Source: Halictus rubicundus
Lineage: Eukaryota; Arthropoda; Insecta; Hymenoptera; Halictidae
Assembly: GCF_050948215.1 (NCBI RefSeq)
Contig: NW_027488826.1
Span: forward strand, 124,001-188,000
DNA: 64,000 nucleotides
Reading direction: 5' to 3'
Every line of letters starts with the position of its first letter. Positions within the stretch are counted from its first letter, which is position 1. Of the stretch, positions 52,501-64,000 are shown in pieces. The translations under genes and the position numbers were made by a program. The notes beneath the pieces are model-generated. The model was not told the DNA's origin and searched no databases. It saw nothing but the letters and a program-made list of their open reading frames with translations.

Positions 52501-54703
52501 TATCCTCTATCCTATCCTATCCTCTATCCTATCCTCTATCCTCTATCCTATCCTATCGTATCCTCTATCCTATCCTATCCTCTATCCTATCCTATCCTCT
52601 ATCCTATCCTATCGTATCCTCTATCGTATCCTATCCTCTATCCTATCCTATCCTCTATTATATCCTATCCTCTATCCTATCCTATCCTCTATCCTATCCT
52701 ATCCTCTATCCTATCCCATCCTCTATCCTATCCTATCCTCTATCCTATCCTATCGTATCCTCTATCGTATCCTATCCTCTATCCCATCCTATCCTCTATC
52801 CTATCCAATCCCCTATCCTATCCTATCCTCTATCATATCCTATCCTCTATCCTATTCTATCCTCTATCCTATCCAATCCTCTATCTTATCCTCTATCCGA
52901 TCCTATCTTCTATCCTATCCTATCCCCTATCCTATCCTCAATCCTATCCTATCCTCTATCTTATCCTATCCTCTATCCTATCCTATCCTCTATCTTATCC
53001 TATCATCTATCCTATCCAATCCTCTATCCTATCCTCTATCCGATCCTATCTTCTATCCTATCCTATCCCCTATCCTATCCTACCCTCTATCCAATCCTAT
53101 CCTCTGTCCTGTCCTATCCTCTATCCTATCCTATTCTCTATCCTATCCTATCGTATCCTCTATCCTATCCTATCATCTTTCCTATCCTATCCTCTATCCT
53201 ATCCTATCCTATCCTCTATCCTATCCTATCTTCTATCCTAACCTATCCTCTATCCTATCCTATTCTCTATCCTATCCCATCCTATCCTCTACCGTCTCCT
53301 ATCCTGTATACGATCCAATCACCTATGGTCTACCGTATCATATTCTCTATCCTATCCTCTATAGTATCGTATCCTCTATCCTATCCAATCCTCTATCCTA
53401 TCCGATCCTCTATCCTATCCTATCCTCTATAATATCGTATGCTCTATCATATCCTATCCTCTTTCCTATAATATCATCTATCCTATCCTATTCTCTATCC
53501 TATCCTATCCTCATATCGTCTCCTATCCTCTATCCTATTAAATCCCCTATCCTATCCTCTATCCGATCCTATCTTCTATCCTATCCTATCCTCTATCCTA
53601 TCCTATCCTCTACCCCATCCTATCCTCTATCTTATCCTATCCTCTATCCTATCCTATCATCTATCCTATCCTATCCCCTATCCTATCCTATCCTCTATCC
53701 TATCCTATCGTCTATCCTATCCTATCCTCTATCCTATCATATCCTCTATCTTATCCTATCCTCTATCCTATCCTATCCTCTATCCTATCCTATACTCTAT
53801 CATATCCTATCCTCTATCCTATCCTATCCTCTATCCTATCCTATCCTCAATCCCATCCTATCCTCTATCTTTATCCTATCCTAAATCCTATCCTATCCTC
53901 TATCCTATCCTCTATCCTATCCTATCTTCTATACTAACCTATCCTCTATCCTATCCTATCCTCTATCCTATCCTATCCTCTATATTATCCTATCCTCTAT
54001 CCTATCCTATCCTCTATCCTATCCTATCCTCTATCCTATCCTATCCTCTATCCCATCCTATCCTCTATCCTATCCTATCGTATCCTCTATCCTATCCTAT
54101 CCTCTACCCTATCCTATCCTCTATCCTATCCTATCCTCTATCTTATCCTTTACTCTATCCTATCCAATCCTCTACCCTATCCTCTATCCGATCCTATCTT
54201 CTATCCTATCCTATCCTCTATCCTATCCTATCCTCTACCCTATCCTATCCTCTATCCTATCCTATCCTATCCTCTATCCTATCCTATCCTCTATCCTATC
54301 CTATCGTATCCTCTATCCTATCCTATCCTCTATCCAATCCTATCCTCTATCCTATCCTATCCTCTATCCTATCCTATCCTCTATCCTATACTATCTTCTA
54401 TCCTAACCTATCCTGTATCCTATCTTATTCTCTATCCTATCCTATCCTATCCTCTACCGTCTCCTATCCTGTTTACGATCCAATCCCCTATGGTCTACCG
54501 TATCATATTCTCTATCCCATCCTCTATAGTATCGTATCCTCTATCCTATCCAATCCTCTATCCTATCCGATCCTCTATCCTATCCTATCCTCTATAATAT
54601 CGTATGCTCTATCATATCCTATCCTCTTTCCTATAATATCATCTATCCTATCCTATTCTCTATCCTATCCTATCCTCATATCGTCTCCTATCCTCTATCC
54701 TAT
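49560..54703 (+). repeat. Tandem about 2.98-2.99-kb HOR duplication
   Basis: A block starting near 49560 recurs near 52550. Marker pairs 50335/53325 (offset 2,990) and 51512/54490 (offset 2,978) show that the second copy has lost one 12-bp unit. Shared rare variants include GTATACGATCCAATCACC, CTATTAAATCCCC, CTCAATCCC, CTATCTTTATCC and CTAAATCC. The second copy is shorter: it stops near 54703, where CTATTAAATCC in the first copy (about 51723) is replaced by CTATCCAATCC. Confidence 0.88.
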
Positions 54704-57700
54704 CCAATCCCCTATCCTATTCTCTATCCGATCCTATCTTCTATCCTATCCTATCCTCTATCCTATTATATCCTCTACCCTATCCTATCCTCTATCCTAT
54801 CCTATCCTCTATCCTATCCTATCCTCTATCGTATCCTATCCTCTATCCCATCCTATCCTCTATCCTATCCTATCCTCTATCCTATCCTATCCTCTGTCCT
54901 GTCCTATCCTCTATCCTATCCTATTCTCTATCCTATCCTATCGTATCCTCTATCCTATCCTATCCTCTATCCTATCCTATCCTCTATCCTATCCTATCCT
55001 CTATCCTATACTATCTTCTATCCTAACCTATCCTCAATCCTATCTTATTCTCTATCCTATCCTATCCTATCCTCTACCGTCTCCTATCCGGTTTACGATC
55101 CAATCCCCTATGGTCTACCGTATCATATTCTCTATCCTATCCTCTATAGTATCGTATCCTCTATCCTATCCAATCCTCTATCCTATCCGATCCTCTATCC
55201 TATCCTATCCTCTATAATATCGTATGCTCTATCATATCCTATCCTCTTTCCTATCCTATCCTCTATCCCATCCTATCCTCTATCCTATCCTATCCTCTAT
55301 CCTATCCTATCCTCTACCCTATCCTATCCTCTATCCTATCCTATCCTCTATCCTATCCTATCCTCTATCGTATCCTATCCTCTATCCCATCCTATCCTCT
55401 ATCCTATCCTATCCTCTATCCTGTCCTACCCTCTATCCTATCCTATCCTCTATCCCATCCTATCCTCTATCCTATCCTATCCTCTATCCTATCCTATCCT
55501 CTACCCTATCCTATCCTCTACCCTATCCTATCCTCTATCCTATCCTATCCTCTATCTTATCCTATCCTCTATCCTATCCTATCCTCTATCTTATCCTATC
55601 ATCTATCCTATCCAATCCTCTATCCTATCCTCTATCCGATCCTATCTTCTATCCTATCCTATCCTCTATCCTATCCTATCCTCTATCCTATCCTATCCTC
55701 TATCCTATCCTATCCTCTATCCTATCCTATCCTCTATCCTATCCTATCCTCTATCCTATCCTATCCTCTATCCTATCCTATCCTCTATCCTATACTATCT
55801 TCTATCCTAACCTATCCTGTATCCTATCCTATTCTCTATCCTATCCTATCGTATCCTCTATCCTATCCTATCATCTATCCTATCCTATCCTCTATCCTAT
55901 CCTATCCTCTATCCTATCCTATCCTCTATCCGATCCTATCTTCTATCCTATCCTATCCTCTATCCTATCCTATCCTCTACCCTATCCTATCCTCTATCCT
56001 ATCCTATCCTCTGTCCTGTCCTATCCTCTATCCTATCCTATTCTCTATCCTATCCTATCGTATCCTCTATCGTATCCTATCCTCTATCCCATCCTATCCT
56101 CTATCCTATCCTATCCTCTATCCTGTCCTACCCTCTATCCTATCCTATCCTCTATCCCATCCTATCCTCTATCCTATCCTATCCTCTATCCTATCCTATC
56201 CTCTACCCTATCCTATCCTCTACCCTATCCTATCCTCTATCCTATCCTATCCTCTATCTTATCCTATCCTCTATCCTATCCTATCCTCTATCTTATCCTA
56301 TCATCTATCCTATCCAATCCTCTATCCTATCCTCTATCCGATCCTATCTTCTATCCTATCCTATCCTCTATCCTATCCTATCCTCTATCCTATCCTATCC
56401 TCTATCCTATCCTATCCTCTATCCTATCCTATCCTCTATCCTATCCTATCCTCTATCCTATCCTATCCTCTATCCCATCCTATCCTCTATCCTATCCTAT
56501 CGTATCCTCTATCCTATCCTATCCTCTACCCTATCCTATCCTCTATCCTATCCTATCCTCTATCTTATCCTTTACTCTATCCTATCCAATCCTCTACCCT
56601 ATCCTCTATCCGATCCTATCTTCTATCCTATCCTATCCTCTATCCTATCCTATCCTCTACCCTATCCTATCCTCTATCCTATCCTATCATCTATCCTATC
56701 CTATCCTCTATCGTATCCTATCCTCTATCCCATCCTATCCTCTATCCTATCCTATCCTCTATCCTATCCTATCGTATCCTCTATCCTATCCTATCCTCTA
56801 TCCAATCCTATCCTCTATCCTATCCTATCCTCTATCCTATCCTATCCTCTATCCTATACTATCTTCTATCCTAACCTATCCTGTATCCTATCTTATTCTC
56901 TATCCTATCCTATCCTACCCTCTACCGTCTCCTATCCTGTTTACGATCCAATCCCCTATGGTCTACCGTATCATATTCTCTATCCCATCCTCTATAGTAT
57001 CGTATCCTCTATCCTATCCAATCCTCTATCCTATCCGATCCTCTATCCTATCCTATCCTCTATAATATCGTATGCTCTATCATATCCTATCCTCTTTCCT
57101 ATAATATCATCTATCCTATCCTATTCTCTATCCTATCCTATCCTCATATCGTCTCCTATCCTCTATCCTATCCAATCCCCTATCCTATTCTCTATCCGAT
57201 CCTATCTTCTATCCTATCCTATCCTCTATCCTATTATATACTCTACCCTATCCTATCCTCTATCCTATCCTATCCTCTATCCTATCCTATCCTCTATCGT
57301 ATCCTATCCTCTATCCCATCCTATCCTCTATCCTATCCTATCCTCTATCCTATCCTATCCTCTGTCCTGTCCTATCCTCTATCCTATCCTATTCTCTATC
57401 CTATCCTATCGTATCCTCTATCCTATCCTATCCTCTATCCTATCCTATCCTCTATCCTATCCTATCCTCTATCCTATCCTATCCTCTATCCTATACTATC
57501 TTCTATCCTAACCTATCCTCAATCCTATCTTATTCTCTATCCTATCCTATCCTATCCTCTACCGTCTCCTATCCGGTTTACGATGCAATCCCCTATGGTC
57601 TACCGTATCATATTCTCTATCCTATCCTCTATAGTATCGTATCCTCTATCCTATCCAATCCTCTATCCTATCCGATCCTCTATCCTATCCTATCCTCTAT

Positions 57701-60450
57701 AATATCGTATGCTCTATCATATCCTATCCTCTTTCCTATCCTATCCTCTATCCCATCCTATCCTCTATCCTATCCTATCCTCTATCCTATCCTATCCTCT
57801 AACCCTATCCTATCCTCTATCCTATCCTATCCTCTATCCTATCCTATCCTCTATCGTATCCTATCCTCTATCCCATCCTATCCTCTATCCTATCCTATCC
57901 TCTATCCTGTCCTACCCTCTATCCTATCCTATCCTCTATCCCATCCTATCCTCTATCCTATCCTATCCTCTATCCTATCCTATCCTCTACCCTATCCTAT
58001 CCTCTACCCTATCCTATCCTCTATCCTATCCTATCCTCTATCTTATCCTATCCTCTATCCTATCCTATCCTCTATCTTATCCTATCATCTATCCTATCCA
58101 ATCCTCTATCCTATCCTCTATCCGATCCTATCTTCTATCCTATCCTATCCTCTATCCTATCCTATCCTCTATCCTATCCTATCCTCTATCCTATCCTATC
58201 CTCTATCCTATCCTATCCTCTATCCTATCCTATCCTCTATCCTATACTATCTTCTATCCTAACCTATCCTGTATCCTATCCTATTCTCTATCCTATCCTA
58301 TCGTATCCTCTATCCTATCCTATCATCTATCCTATCCTATCCTCTATCCTATCCTATCCTCTATCCTATCCTATCCTCTATCCGATCCTATCTTCTATCC
58401 TATCCTATCCTCTATCCTATCCTATCCTCTACCCTATCCTATCCTCTATCCTATCCTATCCTCTGTCCTGTCCTATCCTCTATCCTATCCTATTCTCTAT
58501 CCTATCCTATCGTATCCTCTATCGTATCCTATCCTCTATCCCATCCTATCCTCTATCCTATCCTATCCTCTATCCTGTCCTACCCTCTATCCTATCCTAT
58601 CCTCTATCCCATCCTATCCTCTATCCTATCCTATCCTCTATCCTATCCTATCCTCTACCCTATCCTATCCTCTACCCTATCCTATCCTCTATCCTATCCT
58701 ATCCTCTATCTTATCCTATCCTCTATCCTATCCTATCCTCTATCTTATCCTATCATCTATCCTATCCAATCCTCTATCCTATCCTCTATCCGATCCTATC
58801 TTCTATCCTATCCTATCCTCTATCCTATCCTATCCTCTATCCTATCCTATCCTCTATCCTATCCTATCCTCTATCCTATCCTATCCTCTATCCTATCCTA
58901 TCCTCTATCCTATCCTATCCTCTATCCCATCCTATCCTCTATCCTATCCTATCCTCTATCCTATCCTATCCTCTACCCTATCCTATCCTCTACCCTATCC
59001 TATCCTCTATCCTATCCTATCCTCTATCTTATCCTATCCTCTATCCTATCCTATCCTCTATCTTATCCTATCATCTATCCTATCCAATCCTCTATCCTAT
59101 CCTCTATCCGATCCTATCTTCTATCCTATCCTATCCTCTATCCTATCCTATCCTCTATCCTATCCTATCCTCTATCCTATCCTATCCTCTATCCTATCCT
59201 ATCCTCTATCCTATCCTATCCTCTATCCTATCCTATCCTCTATCCCATCCTATCCTCTATCCTATCCTATCGTATCCTCTATCCTATCCTATCCTCTACC
59301 CTATCCTATCCTCTATCCTATCCTATCCTCTATCTTATCCTTTACTCTATCCTATCCAATCCTCTACCCTATCCTCTATCCGATCCTATCTTCTATCCTA
59401 TCCTATCCTCTATCCTATCCTATCCTCTACCCTATCCTATCCTCTATCCTATCCTATCATCTATCCTATCCTATCCTCTATCGTATCCTATCCTCTATCC
59501 CATCCTATCCTCTATCCTATCCTATCCTCTATCCTATCCTATCGTATCCTCTATCCTATCCTATCCTCTATCCAATCCTATCCTCTATCCTATCCTATCC
59601 TCTATCCTATCCTATCCTCTATCCTATACTATCTTCTATCCTAACCTATCCTGTATCCTATCTTATTCTCTATCCTATCCTATCCTATCCTCTACCGTCT
59701 CCTATCCTGTTTACGATCCAATCCCCTATGGTCTACCGTATCATATTCTCTATCCCATCCTCTATAGTATCGTATCCTCTATCCTATCCAATCCTCTATC
59801 CTATCCGATCCTCTATCCTATCCTATCCTCTATAATATCGTATGCTCTATCATATCCTATCCTCTTTCCTATAATATCATCTATCCTATCCTATTCTCTA
59901 TCCTATCCTATCCTCATATCGTCTCCTATCCTCTATCCTATCCAATCCCTTATCCTATTCTCTATCCGATCCTATCTTCTATCCTATCCTATCCTCTATC
60001 CTATTATATACTCTACCCTATCCTATCCTCTATCCTATCCTATCCTCTATCCTATCCTATCCTCTATCGTATCCTATCCTCTATCCCATCCTATCCTCTA
60101 TCCTATCCTATCCTCTATCCTATCCTATCCTCTGTCCTGTCCTATCCTCTATCCTATCCTATTCTCTATCCTATCCTATCGTATCCTCTATCCTATCCTA
60201 TCCTCTATCCTATCCTATCCTCTATCCTATCCTATCCTCTATCCTATCCTATCCTCTATCCTATACTATCTTCTATCCTAACCTATCCTCAATCCTATCT
60301 TATTCTCTATCCTATCCTATCCTATCCTCTACCGTCTCCTATCCGGTTTACGATCCAATCCCCTATGGTCTACCGTATCATATTCTCTATCCTATCCTCT
60401 ATAGTATCGTATCCTCTATCCTATCCAATCCTCTATCCTATCCGATCCTC
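54704..60450 (+). repeat. About 2.5/2.8-kb HOR units with paired markers
   Basis: Marker pairs 54490/55110, 56958/57595 and 59728/60365 are 620, 637 and 637 bp apart. The first of each pair follows CTGTTTACGAT, the second CCGGTTTACGAT. Unit spacing is 2,468-2,485 bp and then 2,770 bp. The 285-bp excess in the last unit corresponds to a partial internal duplication around 58560-58930. The 2,485-bp offset also links 55224 with 57709. After about 60450 the array jumps to the middle of the unit (CTCTATCCCATCCTATCCTG). Confidence 0.85.
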
Positions 60451-61499
60451 TATCCCATCCTATCCTGTATCCTATCCTATCCTCTATCCTATCCTATCCT
60501 CTACCCTATCCTATCCTCTACCCTATCCTATCCTCTATCCTATCCTATCCTCTATCTTATCCTATCCTCTATCCTATCCTATCCTCTATCTTATCCTATC
60601 ATCTATCCTATCCAATCCTCTATCCTATCCTCTATCCGATCCTATCTTCTATCCTATCCTATCCTCTATCCTATCCTATCCTCTATCCTATCCTATCCTC
60701 TATCCTATCCTATCCTCTATCCTATCCTATCCTCTATCCTATCCTATCCTCTATCCTATCCTATCCTCTATCCTATACTATCTTCTATCCTAACCTATCC
60801 TGTATCCTATCCTATTCTCTATCCTATCCTATCGTATCCTCTATCCTATCCTATCATCTATCCTATCCTATCCTCTATCCTATCCTATCCTCTATCCTAT
60901 CCTATCCTCTATCCGATCCTATCTTCTATCCTATCCTATCCTCTATCCTATCCTATCCTCTACCCTATCCTATCCTCTATCCTATCCTATCCTCTGTCCT
61001 GTCCTATCCTCTATCCTATCCTATTCTCTATCCTATCCTATCGTATCCTCTATCGTATCCTATCCTCTATCCCATCCTATCCTCTATCCTATCCTATCCT
61101 CTATCCTGTCCTACCCTCTATCCTATCCTATCCTCTATCCCATCCTATCCTCTATCCTATCCTATCCTCTATCCTATCCTATCCTCTACCCTATCCTATC
61201 CTCTACCCTATCCTATCCTCTATCCTATCCTATCCTCTATCTTATCCTATCCTCTATCCTATCCTATCCTCTATCTTATCCTATCATCTATCCTATCCAA
61301 TCCTCTATCCTATCCTCTATCCGATCCTATCTTCTATCCTATCCTCTATCCTATCCTATCCTCTATCTTATCCTATCCTCTATCCTATCCTATCCTCTAT
61401 CCTATCCTATCCTCTATCCTATCCTATCCTCTATCCTATCCTATCCTCTATCGTATCCTATCCTCTATCCCATCCTATCCTCTATCCTATCCTATCCTC

Positions 61500-64000
61500 T
61501 ATCCTATCCTATCCTCTGTCCTGTCCTATCCTCTATCTTATCCTATCCTCTATCCTATCCTATCATCTATCCTATCCTATCCCCTATCCTATCCTATCCT
61601 CTATCCTATCCTATCGTCTATCCTATCCTATCCTCTATCCTATCATATCCTCTATCTTATCCTATCCTCTATCCTATCCTATCCTCTATCCTATCCTATA
61701 CTCTATCATATCCTATCCTCTATCCTATCCTATCCTCTATCCTATCCTATCCTCAATCCCATCCTATCCTCTATCTTTATCCTATCCTAAATCCTATCCT
61801 ATCCTCTATCTTATCCTATCCTCTATCCTATCCTATCCTCTATCTTATCCTATCATCTATCCTATCCAATCCTCTATCCTATCCTCTATCCGATCCTATC
61901 TTCTATCCTATCCTATCCTGTATCCTATCCTATCCTCTATCCTATCCTATCCTCTATCCTATCCTATCCTCTATCCTATCCTATCCTCTATCCTATCCTA
62001 TCCTCTATCCTATACTATCTTCTATCCTAACCTATCCTGTATACTATCCTATTCTCTATCCTATCCTATCGTATCCTCTATCCTATCCTATCATCTATCC
62101 TATCCTATCCTCTATCCTATCCTATCCTCTATCCTATCCTATCCTCTATCCTATCCTATCCTCTATCATATCCTATCCTCTATCCTATTCTATCCTCTAT
62201 CCTATCCTCTATCCTATCCTATCCTCTATCCTATCCTATCCTCTATCCTATCCTATCCTCTATCCTATCCTCTATCCTCTATCCTATCCTATCGTATCCT
62301 CTATCCTATCCTATCCTCTATCCTATCCTATCCTCTATCCTATCCTATCGTATCCTCTATCGTATCCTATCCTCTATCCTATCCTATCCTCTATTATATC
62401 CTATCCTCTATCCTATCCTATCCTCTATCCTATCCTATCCTCTATCCTATCCCATCCTCTATCCTATCCTATCCTCTATCCTATCCTATCGTATCCTCTA
62501 TCGTATCCTATCCTCTATCCCATCCTATCCTCTATCCTATCCAATCCCCTATCCTATCCTATCCTCTATCATATCCTATCCTCTATCCTATTCTATCCTC
62601 TATCCTATCCAATCCTCTATCTTATCCTCTATCCGATCCTATCTTCTATCCTATCCTATCCCCTATCCTATCCTCAATCCTATCCTATCCTCTATCTTAT
62701 CCTATCCTCTATCCTATCCTATCCTCTATCTTATCCTATCATCTATCCTATCCAATCCTCTATCCTATCCTCTATCCGATCCTATCTTCTATCCTATCCT
62801 ATCCCCTATCCTATCCTACCCTCTATCCAATCCTATCCTCTGTCCTGTCCTATCCTCTATCCTATCCTATTCTCTATCCTATCCTATCGTATCCTCTATC
62901 CTATCCTATCATCTTTCCTATCCTATCCTCTATCCTATCCTATCCTATCCTCTATCCTATCCTATCTTCTATCCTAACCTATCCTCTATCCTATCCTATT
63001 CTCTATCCTATCCCATCCTATCCTCTACCGTCTCCTATCCTGTATACGATCCAATCACCTATGGTCTACCGTATCATATTCTCTATCCTATCCTCTATAG
63101 TATCGTATCCTCTATCCTATCCAATCCTCTATCCTATCCGATCCTCTATCCTATCCTATCCTCTATAATATCGTATGCTCTATCATATCCTATCCTCTTT
63201 CCTATAATATCATCTATCCTATCCTATTCTCTATCCTATCCTATCCTCATATCGTCTCCTATCCTCTATCCTATTAAATCCCCTATCCTATCCTCTATCC
63301 GATCCTATCTTCTATCCTATCCTATCCTCTATCCTATCCTATCCTCTACCCCATCCTATCCTCTATCTTATCCTATCCTCTATCCTATCCTATCATCTAT
63401 CCTATCCTATCCCCTATCCTATCCTATCCTCTATCCTATCCTATCGTCTATCCTATCCTATCCTCTATCCTATCATATCCTCTATCTTATCCTATCCTCT
63501 ATCCTATCCTATCCTCTATCCTATCCTATACTCTATCATATCCTATCCTCTATCCTATCCTATCCTCTATCCTATCCTATCCTCAATCCCATCCTATCCT
63601 CTATCTTTATCCTATCCTAAATCCTATCCTATCCTCTATCCTATCCTCTATCCTATCCTATCTTCTATACTAACCTATCCTCTATCCTATCCTATCCTCT
63701 ATCCTATCCTATCCTCTATATTATCCTATCCTCTATCCTATCCTATCCTCTATCCTATCCTATCCTCTATCCTATCCTATCCTCTATCCCATCCTATCCT
63801 CTATCCTATCCTATCGTATCCTCTATCCTATCCTATCCTCTACCCTATCCTATCCTCTATCCTATCCTATCCTCTATCTTATCCTTTACTCTATCCTATC
63901 CAATCCTCTACCCTATCCTCTATCCGATCCTATCTTCTATCCTATCCTATCCTCTATCCTATCCTATCCTCTACCCTATCCTATCCTCTATCCTATCCTA
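61500..64000 (+). repeat. Third copy of the 2.98-kb block, about 9.73 kb downstream
   Basis: The combination CTCAATCCC...CTATCTTTATCC...CTAAATCC at about 61751 matches 52032 (offset 9,719). GTATACGATCCAATCACC with its marker ATG at 63061 matches 53325 (offset 9,736). The 17-bp difference equals one satellite unit. The copy runs to the window edge. The block order is therefore A-A-C-C-C-A across the right arm. Confidence 0.85.

Larger units (their letters stand above)
48239..64000 (+). repeat. 5/7-bp satellite, second HOR family, right arm
   Basis: The array resumes with the same orientation and the same variant words as left of the element. The phrase ATCCGAACC...CAATCATATCC at about 48352 and CCTTTATTCTATCC at about 48563 match those at 42680 and 42902. 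The TATGGTCTACCG marker recurs with its ATG at 50335, 51512, 53325, 54490, 55110, 56958, 57595, 59728, 60365 and 63061. The array continues to the window edge. No gene, RNA or second mobile element is seen. Confidence 0.94.

Noticed and set aside
48777..64000. Long + strand open frames in the right arm (for example 55224-57065 and 57709-59835)
   Set aside because: Same satellite artefact as in the left arm. The two longest are the same HOR read twice, differing by a 95-codon duplication.
1..64000. CRISPR array
   Set aside because: There are no unique spacers between conserved repeats. The whole region is a short-period tandem repeat in a eukaryotic context.
1..64000. True telomere tract
   Set aside because: The unit is not TTAGG, is a 5/7 mix, and is organised in kilobase HORs with an internal retroelement.

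Overview
The window is eukaryotic, non-genic repeat DNA. About 92% of it (1-43075 and 48239-64000) is one tandem satellite, always in the same orientation. The rest is a single LTR retrotransposon of the BEL/Pao superfamily at 43076-48238. BEL/Pao elements occur only in animals, and this Pol, with its DUF1759, Pao-type protease, YIDD reverse transcriptase and DUF5641 tail, looks like those of insects. An arthropod-like animal is therefore most likely, but the species cannot be named from the sequence. No cellular gene, tRNA, rRNA or CRISPR array was seen.

The satellite's + strand is almost free of G. It is built from a 5-bp block (TATCC) and a 7-bp block (TATCCTC). These combine mainly as a 12-bp unit (5+7) and a 17-bp unit (5+5+7). 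Sparse variants containing G or A act as markers and reveal higher-order repeats (HORs). Because 12 is divisible by 3 and G is rare, all + strand frames stay open for long stretches. They translate to the tetrapeptides YPIL, SYPL and ILSS, up to about 835 codons, and I do not regard them as genes.

Layout: 1-7404 is mixed array. 7405-11688 is an alternating 850/867-bp HOR (1,717-bp dimer). 11689 to about 14031 repeats positions 1-2343 at a distance of 11,688 bp. About 14032-27300 is array with segmental tandem copies (1,205-bp and 3,091-bp offsets). About 27300-28700 is a more degenerate stretch that separates two HOR families. About 28700-43075 and 48239-64000 belong to the second family, tagged by 16 copies of a TATGGTCTACCG marker, with offsets of 524, 1,756-1,778, 2,468-2,485, 2,770, 2,978-2,990 and about 9,730 bp.

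The retroelement lies on the minus strand inside the second family. It has two 586-bp LTRs (TG...CA) differing at 3 positions, CTATC flanks on both sides, a primer-binding site matching tRNA-Tyr, a polypurine tract and one open 1086-codon Gag-Pol frame. That frame fuses the end of the reverse transcriptase directly to the C-terminal integrase region. RNase H and the integrase zinc and DDE core are absent, so the copy looks young but non-autonomous. Just upstream, an open leader frame lacking ATG is in phase with Gag-Pol, separated by one TAA that sits inside a perfect GTAAGT splice-donor hexamer.

All coordinates and counts were read by eye. Array sub-boundaries are approximate.
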